NCBI GenBank assembly: GCA_036012725.1
Contig: DASCPW010000092.1
Span: 1 to 38,440 of the forward strand
Reading direction: 5' to 3'
DNA: 38,440 bases
From: GCA-2686765 sp036012725
Lineage (GTDB): Bacteria > Pseudomonadota > Alphaproteobacteria > Rhodospirillales > 2-02-FULL-58-16
A model generated the notes under the pieces. That model ran no database searches, was not told the origin of the DNA, and saw only the letters and a program-made list of their open reading frames with translations. The translations under genes were made by a program, and so were the position numbers. Positions 8,714-17,137 of the stretch are shown here, in pieces (within the stretch, counting starts at the first letter, position 1; the number at the start of each line of letters is the position of its first letter).

Positions 8714-10341
8714 TGACGAACGCCATCAAATCCCAGACAATCGGCGCCATGATTTGGCGCCGTGATTTAGCGATCCATCTTGCCGCCATCCTGCTTGTCT
8801 TTTTGTCAAGCGCCTGCACGACGCAGCGGATGTTGCCGAAAGATACCGGCGCAGGTTTCTCCACGGATCTGGCAACCGAGGTTTTTACCACCGGCTACAG
8901 CTCCATCAGCGAGAAGTACATCGATAAAATTTCGTTGGCCACCCTCGCCCTCGAGGGAATGCGGGGTCTTGTCGCCCTCGACCCCAGGCTGATGGTAAGC
9001 CGCCGCCAAAACATCATTGTTCTGACCGACAACGACCGGGCCGTGGCCCGCTTTCCGGCCCCCACGGACAACGATGCCCTGAAGTGGGCGGCGCTCACCG
9101 TCGAAGTCTTGGCCGCCAGCGGCAAGGCTTCCAAGCAACTGCGCGCCGCTAGCAATGAAATGCTTTTCAAGGCGGTCTTCGACGGCATGCTCTCCAAACT
9201 TGATGTCTTCTCGCGCTATGCTGGCATTGAGGACGCCAGGAAAAACCGCGCCAAGCGCGAGGGGTTTGGCGGCATCGGCATCCGCTTCAAGTTCAAGTGG
9301 GGGGAATTCCGGGTGACCTTCGTCATGGCGAATACGCCGGCGGCCCGGGCCGGTATCAAAAAAGGCGACATCATTACCTACGTCGGCCAAGTCCCCGTCA
9401 AAGGACTACAGGCGCGCCAGGTCGGAGCGCAAATGCGTGGCCCGATCGGTAGCCTGCTGACGCTAACGGTCCGTCGCGGCCAGGCCGGGCCGTTAACGTT
9501 TGAAATTGAACGCGCCCACATTGTCGGCGTCACCGTCACCATGAGAGAGAAGAACGGCATTGTTTTCCTGAAAGTTAGGGGATTTAACAAAAACACCACC
9601 CGCAACATGGCCAAGAAATTGAAGGAAGCAAAAAAAAAGCTGGGAACGAAAATCAAGGGCCTGGTGCTGGATTTGCGCGGCAACCCGGGCGGGCTTTTGA
9701 AACAGTCGATCCGGATCGCCGACCTGTTCTTAGCCCAGGGACAGATTATCAGAACCCAAGGACGGCACCCGGACAGTATCCAGCATTACGAGGCCAGCGG
9801 CACCGACTTGGCCAGTGGCACTCCCCTGGCTGTGCTGGTTGACGGAAAATCGGCCTCGGCGGCCGAGATCGTTGCCGCCGCCCTGCAGGATCGCGGCCGC
9901 GCGGTGGTCATCGGCACCTCGTCGTTTGGCAAGGGCACGGTGCAAACCGTGATCCGCCTTCCCAATGGCGGTGAAATCACGCTCACATGGTCGCGCCTGA
10001 TTACGCCATCGGGCTATGCTCTGCACGGTTTGGGCGTGATGCCCGCCATTTGCACCAGCGGCGCGGGCGGCGGCGAACGGGAATTAATCGACCGGGCGCT
10101 CATGGCGAGGATGAAGACATCCACCCTCATTGAAGCCTGGCGCAAGGCCGACATCAACAATGAGGGCCAGCGCAAGGGCTTGCGCGCCTCCTGTCCGGCC
10201 GAACGGCGCAAGAAATCCGTGGAAGCCGAGGTGGCCAGCCGCCTCATCGGCAATCGATCCCTTTACAACCGCGCCCTTGGCCTGACCTCGGCCGTTGACG
10301 CGGCTGGACGCGACGGTCAGGAAAAGGCCCGCCGCCCTTGA
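8713..10341 (+). CDS. S41 family C-terminal processing peptidase, predicted lipoprotein
   Basis: Exported serine protease of the CtpA/Prc family. A signal sequence with lipobox LSSAC places the lipidated Cys at residue 35 from the GTG start. A PDZ domain occupies about 186-275 (EGFGGIGIRF, TPAARAGIKKGD). The catalytic dyad is Ser382 (GKSASAAE) and Lys407 (SSFGKGTVQ), with the family's 25-residue spacing. An ATG at 8749 gives a shorter, more typical signal peptide; I kept the GTG because it overlaps the rnr stop. The 542-residue length includes about 100 residues beyond the protease core, with an unassigned C-terminal helical tail. Substrate unknown; periplasmic or envelope-protein processing is the family expectation. 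Confidence 0.88.
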   Translation: MTNAIKSQTIGAMIWRRDLAIHLAAILLVFLSSACTTQRMLPKDTGAGFSTDLATEVFTTGYSSISEKYIDKISLATLALEGMRGLVALDPRLMVSRRQNIIVLTDNDRAVARFPAPTDNDALKWAALTVEVLAASGKASKQLRAASNEMLFKAVFDGMLSKLDVFSRYAGIEDARKNRAKREGFGGIGIRFKFKWGEFRVTFVMANTPAARAGIKKGDIITYVGQVPVKGLQARQVGAQMRGPIGSLLTLTVRRGQAGPLTFEIERAHIVGVTVTMREKNGIVFLKVRGFNKNTTRNMAKKLKEAKKKLGTKIKGLVLDLRGNPGGLLKQSIRIADLFLAQGQIIRTQGRHPDSIQHYEASGTDLASGTPLAVLVDGKSASAAEIVAAALQDRGRAVVIGTSSFGKGTVQTVIRLPNGGEITLTWSRLITPSGYALHGLGVMPAICTSGAGGGERELIDRALMARMKTSTLIEAWRKADINNEGQRKGLRASCPAERRKKSVEAEVASRLIGNRSLYNRALGLTSAVDAAGRDGQEKARRP

Positions 10342-10411
10342 CAGCTTCGCCGCCGCCTGTATGGTTCGCCGCTGGCAATAATGATTATTCGTTGGAACCG
10401 GGAACCCCGCG

Positions 10412-10579
10412 ATGGCCAAGGCTAACACCGTCCTCATCAAGCTGGTCAGCACCGCTGACACCGGGTTCTACTACGTGACCAAGAAAAACCCCCGTAATTC
10501 CACCGACAAGATGGCGTTCCGCAAATACGATCCGGTGGTCCGCAAGCATGTCCTTTTCAAGGAATCGAAGATCAAATAG
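10412..10579 (+). CDS. rpmG: 50S ribosomal protein bL33
   Basis: A complete 55-residue ORF beginning MAKANTVLIKLVSTADTG and ending HVLFKESKIK, the bL33 pattern. The zinc-binding Cys pairs found in the C+ form are absent (FYYVTKKNPRN), so this is the zinc-independent type usual in Proteobacteria. It follows the S41 protease on the same strand by 70 bases and in alphaproteobacteria is commonly found near divK, as here. No clear intrinsic terminator is visible in the 139 bases before the convergent divK gene. Confidence 0.95.
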   Translation: MAKANTVLIKLVSTADTGFYYVTKKNPRNSTDKMAFRKYDPVVRKHVLFKESKIK

Positions 10580-10718
10580 CCACCGCTGCGCCGCCGAGCT
10601 TTAAGTGTCAAAAAGTTCTTTTCGGGGATGCCCGGAAACCTAAGGCCCATCGATGCCCATGTCGGGCAACGGCATGATGTCTTGAGATCGGTCATCGGGT
10701 TCAATTTAAATATTGGTT

Positions 10719-11084
10719 TCAGCCCAAGAACTTGGCGATCGTTTCCATAAATTCAGGAACAGAAATGGGTTTGGCGATATAGCCTTCGCAGCCCCCTTCC
10801 CTGATTTTTTCCTCGTCTCCCTTCATGGCGAAGGCAGTCACCGCAATCACCGGAATATCTTGAAGTCTCTCATCCGCTTTGATGATTTTGGTAACCTCGA
10901 GCCCGGAGATCTCGGGCAACTGGATATCCATGAGGATAAGATCCGGATTGTTGTCGCGGGCTAATTCCAGGACTTCCTTGCCATCCTTGGTCTGCACGGT
11001 GTTGTAACCACTAGCTTGCAAGAGATCGTTAAACAGCTTCATGTTGAGCTCGTTATCTTCAACGATCAGGACGGTCTTGGGCAT
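10719..11084 (-). CDS. divK: Single-domain response regulator DivK
   Basis: 121-residue receiver without an output domain. It carries the acidic pocket (VEDNE), phosphoacceptor Asp in LILMDIQLPEISGLEVTK, the conserved Thr in AVTAFAMKGDE, and the C-terminal Lys in YIAKPIS. These blocks are nearly identical to Caulobacter DivK, which controls DivJ/PleC/DivL signalling and hence CtrA activity and polarity. The ATG at 11084 is preferred; a GTG lies one codon upstream. In Caulobacter the gene pairs with the diguanylate cyclase gene pleD; here the position downstream of divK is occupied by convergent rpmG, so pleD is absent locally. Confidence 0.92.
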   Translation of the reverse strand: MPKTVLIVEDNELNMKLFNDLLQASGYNTVQTKDGKEVLELARDNNPDLILMDIQLPEISGLEVTKIIKADERLQDIPVIAVTAFAMKGDEEKIREGGCEGYIAKPISVPEFMETIAKFLG

Positions 11085-11233
11085 CACAATTTCTTATATC
11101 ACCAATGTTCGGCACTTTAAACCGCAAGGTGGAATCCGCGCCCATCTCAGGGGCGCTACCGTTTGCAACGAATGAAACAAAGGCACCTAAAACACTGCCT
11201 CTGGCAAAGCGATTTCATGCCTTATTTTTTTAC

Positions 11234-11488
11234 CTATCGATGATGGATGATTCCCCAGACCAAGGTCTCGACCAGGCGTGTCTTTCCCAGGCCGGGCACC
11301 CCGATCAACAGCAGGTGTCCACCGGTCAAGAGGGTGATCATGGTCTCCTCGATAACCCGAGGCTGGCCGAAAATGACCCGGCCGATGCTTTCCCTGGCGC
11401 TGGCGATATCGCCCCTAAGTTGGTCCATGGGGTCGATAAGTTGCTGGGGATCGTTTATTTTAATTTTATCCTTGGCGATAGCTGTCAC
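11234..11488 (-). pseudogene. moxR: moxR AAA+ ATPase gene truncated after the Walker A motif
   Basis: The first ~76 codons match the MoxR family: the segment DQLRGDIASARESIGRVIFG, then RVIEETMITLLTGGHLLLIG and the P-loop GVPGLGKTRLVETL. The reading then continues with VWGIIHHR, which is not family sequence, and stops. Walker B, sensors and the lid domain, over 200 residues, are missing, so the product cannot be an active ATPase. In related genomes moxR diverges from a DUF1285-Nudix-DUF6111-cca run and is followed by DUF58 and DUF4159 genes. Those downstream genes are absent and divK follows, so a deletion joined the middle of moxR to the region upstream of divK. Junction near 11258. Confidence 0.8.
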
Positions 11489-11658
11489 GGCGATGTCTTT
11501 TTCATCTGTTTGCGGTGACGAGGACGCGTCAGAACCTGGTACGCGGACCGATCCGTGACGGGTTCGATATTATGAGAGACAAGCCCACCGCCCGCAAGGA
11601 ACTCATCCCCCCATCCGCCGACCGGAGGGGGAGCACCCGTAAGGAATGGAGGGAACCT

Positions 11659-12269
11659 GTGAGACGGGTTCGAGACCGTGAATGGGTCATTAAGTGCCTG
11701 CCGGTGCCGACCGGCGGGACGAAGCGGGGCGATCATGACCTCAACCAGGGAACAGCTTCGCAACCGCCGTTGACCGCGGCGGCGGTTCTGGTCCCCATTG
11801 TCACTCATGCCGGAGGTCTGACGGTGCTTCTGACAAGGCGCACCGGAAACCTTGCCAATCATCCCGGCCAGATCAGCTTTCCCGGTGGCCATATGGAGGC
11901 GGAGGACGAAAGTCCCGAGGCGACGGCGCTCCGGGAAAGCGAGGAAGAAATCGGCCTCAAGGAGCGGCCAGTGGAAATTATCGGCAGGCTCGACACCTAC
12001 GAAACCTGCACCGGTTTCAGCGTCACGCCGGTGGTCGCGGTACTCGAACCACCGCTTGAACTCGACCTGGACCGCCGCGAAGTGGAAGAAGCATTCGAAG
12101 TGCCACTGGATTTATTCTCGATGCCGCCAACCATCAGCGGCACAGCAATGATTTTGAAGGTGGGAAACGGTTGTTTTATGCCATAACTTACGGCGATTAT
12201 CACATCTGGGGCGCCACCGCCGGCATCCTGGTCAATCTCTACGAGCGTCTCGTTGGGGGGATCTCATGA
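11659..12269 (+). pseudogene. Nudix hydrolase of the CoA pyrophosphatase type, interrupted by a one-base frameshift
   Basis: The family hydrolyses CoA and related pyrophosphates. The 5' frame carries RGDHDLN, LTAAAVLVPIV, LLTRRTGNLANHPGQISFPG and a Nudix box with REsEEEIGL, all typical of the NudL/PCD1 group. At about 12115 (TTATTCTCG) one base is missing. The natural continuation DAANHQRH then FYAITYGDYHIWGATAGIL is in the next frame and ends at 12269, overlapping the DUF6111 start. The unshifted frame ends prematurely at 12186 after unrelated residues. I place the start at GTG 11659, five bases after GGAGGG; the frame is open to 11515, and that extension may hold residue of a lost DUF1285 gene. 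A sequencing error cannot be excluded. Confidence 0.78.
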
Positions 12270-12562
12270 CCCGCATCCTGTTGCACTATGTGCTGCCGCT
12301 TCTCCTGCCGTTCGCCCTTTACATGGGCTGGGTTTGGTTGTCGCGGCAAATTAACCCGAAGGCCGAGCCGTGGCGCATGGCGGAAGGGCCATGGTTCTGG
12401 CTGGTCGGCTCCGGACTTGCACTGATGGCCGGGGGATTTGTATACCTCGGTCTGAGCAGCGGCTCCGAGCCGGGAGGCACCTACCAGCCGCCACGCTACG
12501 AGGGTGGCAAGATCGTTCCCGGACGGGTCGTCCCCGAAAGCGACAAAAGCCGGCGCCAGTAA
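12266..12562 (+). CDS. DUF6111 family small membrane protein
   Basis: 98 residues with two hydrophobic segments (about 4-25 and 44-62) and a conserved polar C terminus with GGTYQPPRYEGGKIVPG. The GGTYxPP...GxIVPG signature and the position between a CoA pyrophosphatase-like Nudix gene and cca identify the alphaproteobacterial DUF6111 family. Its start overlaps the end of the Nudix reading frame (TCATGA), indicating translational coupling. Function unknown. Its ATG is preceded by a G-run that can serve as ribosome binding site. Confidence 0.8.
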   Translation: MTRILLHYVLPLLLPFALYMGWVWLSRQINPKAEPWRMAEGPWFWLVGSGLALMAGGFVYLGLSSGSEPGGTYQPPRYEGGKIVPGRVVPESDKSRRQ

Positions 12563-12602
12563 AAAATGGCGGCGAGCCGTTTTAACTAGAGCGGGGCGGC
12601 CC

Positions 12603-13877
12603 TTGGACCCGATAGAAAAAATCGTCCCGCTGGATTGGATGATGGCACCGGCGACAGTCGCCGTCATCGAAGCCTTGACGGCGGACGGCGCCGATGCCCG
12701 TTTCGTCGGCGGTTGTGTCCGCGACGCCTTGCTCAAACTTCCCGTCAAGGACATCGACATCGCCACGCCGGAGCCGCCGGAGCGGGTCATGGCGCTGCTC
12801 CATGAAGCTGGTATCAAGGCCATTCCTACCGGGCTCAAGCATGGAACGGTGACGGTGGCCATTGGCCAATGGCCAATCGAAGTGACGACGCTCCGCATTG
12901 ACCTGGAGACCGACGGACGCCATGCCAAGGTCGCCTTCACCGATGACTGGATGGCCGACGCGGCGCGCCGTGATTTCACCATCAACACTATGTCTTGCAC
13001 TCCTGGCGGCGATATTTATGATTTTTTCGGCGCTCTTGACGACCTCTCCAATGGCCATGTCAGGTTTGTCGGCAACGCCAGGGAACGCATCGAGGAAGAC
13101 CTCTTGAGGGGGCTCAGGTTTTTCCGTTTCCATGCAACCTACGGCCGGCTGCCGGCCGATATCTCCGCCCTTGCCGCCTGCCGCGAATTGGCCCCCAGGT
13201 TCGCGGAACTTTCCAGCGAACGGCGGCGCGACGAGATATTTCGCATCCTGTTGGCGCCCAACCCGGCCGACACCTTGCAGCTCATGCAAGGTGAAAAAAT
13301 TTGTGATTTCATCCTCCCCGAGGCCGGCGACGTGGGCCGGCTGCGCTTGTTGACCTGGCTCGAGACCAGCGCCATCAAGGTCGACTCGGTAGGTGCCGAT
13401 TCCCTGCGCCGGCTGGCGGCCTTGCTCGACACCGACGCCGGCGGCGCCGAGGCGGTGGCCCGACGCCTGAAATTTTCAAATACGCAAACCAAACGGCTGA
13501 TCGCCACGGTCGCCTCCCGCCGGCGGATATCACCGGACGGCGATGAACGTGCTCTGCGCCGCGCCTTGCAGTGTCTTGGGCCCCAGAAGGTCAGGGATTT
13601 GGTGCTTTTGGCCTGGGCCGGTGAGCTGGCCGTCACCCCCCGCCTGCCCCAGCCACGAACCCATGCTTGGCTCGGCCTGCTGGCCGCCGCCGATGCTTGG
13701 ACGCCTTTGCAATTTCCATTACGCGGCAGCGACGTCACCGCGCTTGGCGTCGAAGCGGGGCCGCGCGTTGGGAGCCTGCTCGGCGCCGTTGAGACCTGGT
13801 GGCGGAATGGTGACTACCGCGCCGGCAAGGATCAATGCCTGGAAAAGCTGAAAACGGTGTTGAAAGATAGCGGTTGA
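12603..13877 (+). CDS. cca: CCA tRNA nucleotidyltransferase (class II)
   Basis: Adds or repairs the 3' CCA of tRNAs. About 424 residues. The nucleotidyltransferase head has RFVGGCVRDALL followed by the metal-binding DIDIAT, and RRDFTINTMS. The RNA-binding neck follows with ERIEEDLLRGLRFFRF. The start is uncertain: TTG at 12603 (LDPIEKIVPLDW) keeps the conserved N-terminal segment, while ATG at 12639 would be shorter. The frame is open to 12504, but that part overlaps the DUF6111 gene. It lies 40 bases after DUF6111 with a CTAGAGC string in the gap. Confidence 0.92.
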   Translation: MDPIEKIVPLDWMMAPATVAVIEALTADGADARFVGGCVRDALLKLPVKDIDIATPEPPERVMALLHEAGIKAIPTGLKHGTVTVAIGQWPIEVTTLRIDLETDGRHAKVAFTDDWMADAARRDFTINTMSCTPGGDIYDFFGALDDLSNGHVRFVGNARERIEEDLLRGLRFFRFHATYGRLPADISALAACRELAPRFAELSSERRRDEIFRILLAPNPADTLQLMQGEKICDFILPEAGDVGRLRLLTWLETSAIKVDSVGADSLRRLAALLDTDAGGAEAVARRLKFSNTQTKRLIATVASRRRISPDGDERALRRALQCLGPQKVRDLVLLAWAGELAVTPRLPQPRTHAWLGLLAAADAWTPLQFPLRGSDVTALGVEAGPRVGSLLGAVETWWRNGDYRAGKDQCLEKLKTVLKDSG

Positions 13878-13898
13878 CCGCCGCTAGGGAGTTAATCG

Positions 13899-14354
13899 CT
13901 ATGGAAATCCCCGCGTCTGGCGCAGGGCCTCGCCCAACACCATGGCGGCGGCGGTGGCGACGTTCAGCGAACGCATCGCCGACGCCATCGGCACCTTGAC
14001 GCGGGCCTCGGCGGCGTCATGAACGGCATCGGGCAGACCCGAACTTTCCCGGCCGAGCACAAGGGCGTCGCCGGTCTCGAACCTGAAAGCGGTGTACGGC
14101 ATCGAGGCGCGGGTGGTCAACAGCACCAGCCTGGCGCCCTTTCCCCGCCGCGCTTCCTGGAACGCCGGCCAGGAAAGATGGCGGGTCAGATCGGCGCGGT
14201 CGAGATAGTCCATGCCGGCGCGGCGGAAGTATTTATCGGCGAAGACAAACCCGCAGGGCTCGATCACGTCCACCGGTACGCCCAGACAGGCGCCCAGGCG
14301 CAAAAGTGTGCCGGCGTTTTGTGGAATGTCGGGTTCGAACAAGACCAGACGCAT
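13899..14354 (-). CDS. trmL: tRNA (cytidine(34)/uridine(34)-2'-O)-methyltransferase
   Basis: SPOUT-fold methyltransferase that methylates the wobble ribose of certain leucine tRNAs using S-adenosylmethionine. 151 residues, normal for TrmL. Motif 1 contains PDIPQNAGTLLRL, motif 2 is LGRESSGLP, and the knot-forming motif 3 is MRSLNVATAAAMVL. It is a single gene, convergent with cca and divergent from petA across 172 bases that should hold the promoters of both. Confidence 0.93.
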   Translation of the reverse strand: MRLVLFEPDIPQNAGTLLRLGACLGVPVDVIEPCGFVFADKYFRRAGMDYLDRADLTRHLSWPAFQEARRGKGARLVLLTTRASMPYTAFRFETGDALVLGRESSGLPDAVHDAAEARVKVPMASAMRSLNVATAAAMVLGEALRQTRGFP

Positions 14355-14526
14355 CGATAAATCGTAGCAGGGAAAATCGGTAATCCGAAGAGGCGAGTGA
14401 AAAGTATTGAAAGAACGTCACAAAGTCGTTACTGAAGCCTTTCCAAGCCGGTAAAATTTCATTATATCCTTCGCCGGTGTACTCCATCCTGCTGCCACAA
14501 GCAGCGGGGCAAAACGAGGTTGTCTG

Positions 14527-15078
14527 ATGAGCGAAACGGCAACAACCACTGATGGGCCGGAAGAGGATGAAAGCCGCCGCGATTTCCTGCTTATCGCCAC
14601 CAGCACGATGGGCGCGGTGGGAACGGCGATAGGCTGCTGGCCATTGCTCGATAGCCTGAATCCATCGGCGGACGTGCTCGCCCTGGCCTCGACAGAGGTC
14701 GACCTTGCTCCCATCAAGTTAGGCCAGAGCATCACCATCAAATGGCGCGGCAAGCCGGTGTTTATCCGTCGGCGCACGGCCGATGAGATTGCTGCGGCAA
14801 AGAAGGACGACGAAGCCGACCTGCCCCATCCGGAGGCCGACGCAAAGCGGGCGAAGAAAGCGGAATGGCTGGTCATGGTGGGGATATGCACGCATCTCGG
14901 CTGCATTCCGGCGGGCCAGAAACCTGGTGAAAGCAAGGGCGATTTCGGCGGCTGGTTCTGTCCCTGCCACGGTTCCCACTACGACACCTCGGGGCGCATC
15001 CGCAAGGGGCCGGCTCCGGAAAACCTACTCATCCCGCCTTACAGCTTTCTCACCGACACGACCATCAAGATCGGCTAG
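14527..15078 (+). CDS. petA: Ubiquinol-cytochrome c reductase, Rieske iron-sulfur subunit
   Basis: Electron-transfer subunit of the cytochrome bc1 complex. 183 residues. The N terminus has a Tat-type motif (SRRDFLLIA) leading into a membrane anchor at about 20-42. The [2Fe-2S] ligands are in C121-T-H123-LGC and C145-P-C147-H148-GSHY, followed by a conserved GPAPENL loop. First gene of petABC; petB begins 10 bases after its stop. A GAGG eight bases upstream of the ATG supports the start. Confidence 0.96.
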   Translation: MSETATTTDGPEEDESRRDFLLIATSTMGAVGTAIGCWPLLDSLNPSADVLALASTEVDLAPIKLGQSITIKWRGKPVFIRRRTADEIAAAKKDDEADLPHPEADAKRAKKAEWLVMVGICTHLGCIPAGQKPGESKGDFGGWFCPCHGSHYDTSGRIRKGPAPENLLIPPYSFLTDTTIKIG

Positions 15079-15088
15079 GAAACAGGCC

Positions 15089-16345
15089 ATGGCGACACCA
15101 ATCTGGAACAACCCGGTCATCAAGTGGATCGACTACCGGTTGCCGCTTTTTACCTTCATGCATAAAGAGCTGGTCGATTATCCGGCACCAAAAAACCTGA
15201 ACTACTGGTGGAACTTCGGCTCGCTCGCCGGGATCGTCCTGGTGATATTGATGGTCACCGGCATTCTCCTGACCGCGCACTACACCCCTCACGTGGACCA
15301 TGCCTTTGATTCCGTCGAGCGCATCATGCGCGACGTCAATTATGGTTGGCTGCTGCGCTATTTGCATATGAACGGCGGTTCCGTATTTTTCTTTATCGTT
15401 TACATCCACATGTTCCGTGGCCTCTATTACGGTTCTTATAAGAAGCCACGCGAGCTATTGTGGATCATCGGCGTTCTCATCGTCCTCATCATGATGGGCA
15501 CTGCCTTCATGGGTTACGTACTGCCTTGGGGGCAGATGAGCTATTGGGCAGCCACAGTAATCACCAACATGTTTTCGGCGGTGCCTGCGGTCGGCGATGA
15601 TATCGTCAAATGGCTATGGGGTGGCTTCACGGTCGGCAACGCGACGCTGAACCGCTTTTACTCCTGGCACTACCTGTTGCCCTTCATCATTTTTGCCCTG
15701 GTTTTTCTGCATCTATGGGCGCTGCATGTGCACAAATCCAACAATCCTCTGGGCGTCGAAATAAAAGGGCCCAAGGATAAGATACCGTTCCATCCCTACT
15801 ATACCGTCAAGGACGCCTTTGGACTGGGCGTACTGATGATCGTTTACATGTTTTTCGTCTTCTTTTTTCCCAATTTCTTCCTTGACGTGGCCAACTACAT
15901 CCCCGCGAACCCGATGGTGACGCCAGCCCATATCGTGCCTGAATGGTACCTCATGCCCTTTTACGCGGTCTTGAGGGCGATCACTTTCGACCTCTGGTTC
16001 ATCCCGGCCAAGCTGATCGGGGTGATCGCCATGTTCGCCTCCATATGCATCCTTTTCTTCCTTCCCTGGCTCGACCGCTCGCCCGTGCGCAGCGCCAAGT
16101 TTCGCCCCATCTACAAGCAGTTCTTCTGGATCTTCGTCATCGACTGTGTGGTTTTGGGCATCGTCGGCGCCAACCCGCCGGAGGGCATGTTCATTCCCAT
16201 CGGGCAGGCGGCGACTGCCTATTACTTTGCCCACTTCATCATCATCACCCCGATTCTGGGCCTGTTCGAGAAACCGAAAGCGGTGCCGGGCAGCATCAGC
16301 GAAGCGGTAACTGCCGGCGGCGCTTCCGGCAAGGTGGCTGGCTGA
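15089..16345 (+). CDS. petB: Cytochrome b of the bc1 complex
   Basis: Membrane core of the bc1 complex with haems bL and bH and the Qo and Qi sites. 418 residues, full-length bacterial form. The haem-binding His residues lie in helix B (LLRYLHMNG...VYIHMFRG) and helix D (SWHYLLPF...LHLWALHVH), and the Qo-site PEWY motif is present (VPEWYLMPFYAVLR). The ATG at 15089 has AGGAAACAGG upstream; the frame extends further, but only as an overlap with petA. The stop overlaps the petC start (TGATG). Confidence 0.97.
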   Translation: MATPIWNNPVIKWIDYRLPLFTFMHKELVDYPAPKNLNYWWNFGSLAGIVLVILMVTGILLTAHYTPHVDHAFDSVERIMRDVNYGWLLRYLHMNGGSVFFFIVYIHMFRGLYYGSYKKPRELLWIIGVLIVLIMMGTAFMGYVLPWGQMSYWAATVITNMFSAVPAVGDDIVKWLWGGFTVGNATLNRFYSWHYLLPFIIFALVFLHLWALHVHKSNNPLGVEIKGPKDKIPFHPYYTVKDAFGLGVLMIVYMFFVFFFPNFFLDVANYIPANPMVTPAHIVPEWYLMPFYAVLRAITFDLWFIPAKLIGVIAMFASICILFFLPWLDRSPVRSAKFRPIYKQFFWIFVIDCVVLGIVGANPPEGMFIPIGQAATAYYFAHFIIITPILGLFEKPKAVPGSISEAVTAGGASGKVAG

Positions 16346-17124
16346 TGTTGGGAATTGTCAGGTCAACCTTGGTGGCGTTGGTTTTGAGCTCTGGTGTTGC
16401 CGTTGCCTCCGAGGCGCCGAAGCCGGCGGAGCAAGACTGGCCTTTCGACGGCGTCCTCGAAACCTTCGACCGGGGCGCCTTGCAACGCGGCTTCCAGATC
16501 TACTCGGAAATCTGCGCCGCCTGTCATTCGTTGCGGCTTGTCGCCTACCGCAATCTGCGAGAGATTGGTTTCAGCGAGTCAGAGGTCAAGACCATTGCCC
16601 TCGAGGCTCAGGTGCCGGCCGGCCCAAATGAAGAAGGTGAAACCCACGATGAAGACGGCATGACGTTCATGCGCCCGGCCAGGCTAGCCGACCGCTTGGT
16701 GTCTCCCTTCGCTAACGAGCAGGCGGCGCGGGCCGCCAATTTGGGCGTCTTGCCCCCGGATTTGTCGCTGATGACCAAGGCCCGTGCCAATGGCTCCGAT
16801 TATCTTTACGCCTTGCTTACCGGCTACCGGGACGAGCCCCCCGAGGGCGTCGAGTTGCTTGAGGGAATGTCCTACAACTTATACTTCCCCGGTAACCAGA
16901 CCGCCATGGGCGCGCCGCTTGACGACGAGGCGGTGGAATATGCCGACGGCACCAAGCCAACCCTTGAGCAGCACGCCAGGGACATCGTTACGTTCCTGGC
17001 CTGGGCGGCCGAGCCGGAGATGGAGGAACGCAAGAGCCTAGGCATCAAGGTAATGCTATTCCTGATCATCCTGACGGCCATGCTTTATGCCCTGAAACGC
17101 AAGGTCTGGTCCGACTTGCATTAA
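16345..17124 (+). CDS. petC: Cytochrome c1 of the bc1 complex
   Basis: Haem-c subunit that passes electrons from the Rieske protein to soluble cytochrome c. 259 residues. A signal peptide (about 1-22) is followed by the haem attachment site C57-AA-C60-H61, and a C-terminal membrane helix (about 233-252) anchors it. The distal haem ligand is expected in the EGMSYNLYFPG region. Coupled to petB through TGATG. It ends 13 bases from the stop of the convergent LsrF-like gene; the short AAAAGC...GCTTTT inverted repeat there is a weak bidirectional terminator candidate. Confidence 0.96.
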   Translation: MLGIVRSTLVALVLSSGVAVASEAPKPAEQDWPFDGVLETFDRGALQRGFQIYSEICAACHSLRLVAYRNLREIGFSESEVKTIALEAQVPAGPNEEGETHDEDGMTFMRPARLADRLVSPFANEQAARAANLGVLPPDLSLMTKARANGSDYLYALLTGYRDEPPEGVELLEGMSYNLYFPGNQTAMGAPLDDEAVEYADGTKPTLEQHARDIVTFLAWAAEPEMEERKSLGIKVMLFLIILTAMLYALKRKVWSDLH

Positions 17125-17137
17125 AAGCATTTCAACC

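Noticed and set aside
11590..11660. Possible riboswitch upstream of the Nudix gene (G-rich, CACCCG...GACGGG)
   Set aside because: No known aptamer core could be matched and only short pairings were found; the GGAGGG is better read as a ribosome binding site.
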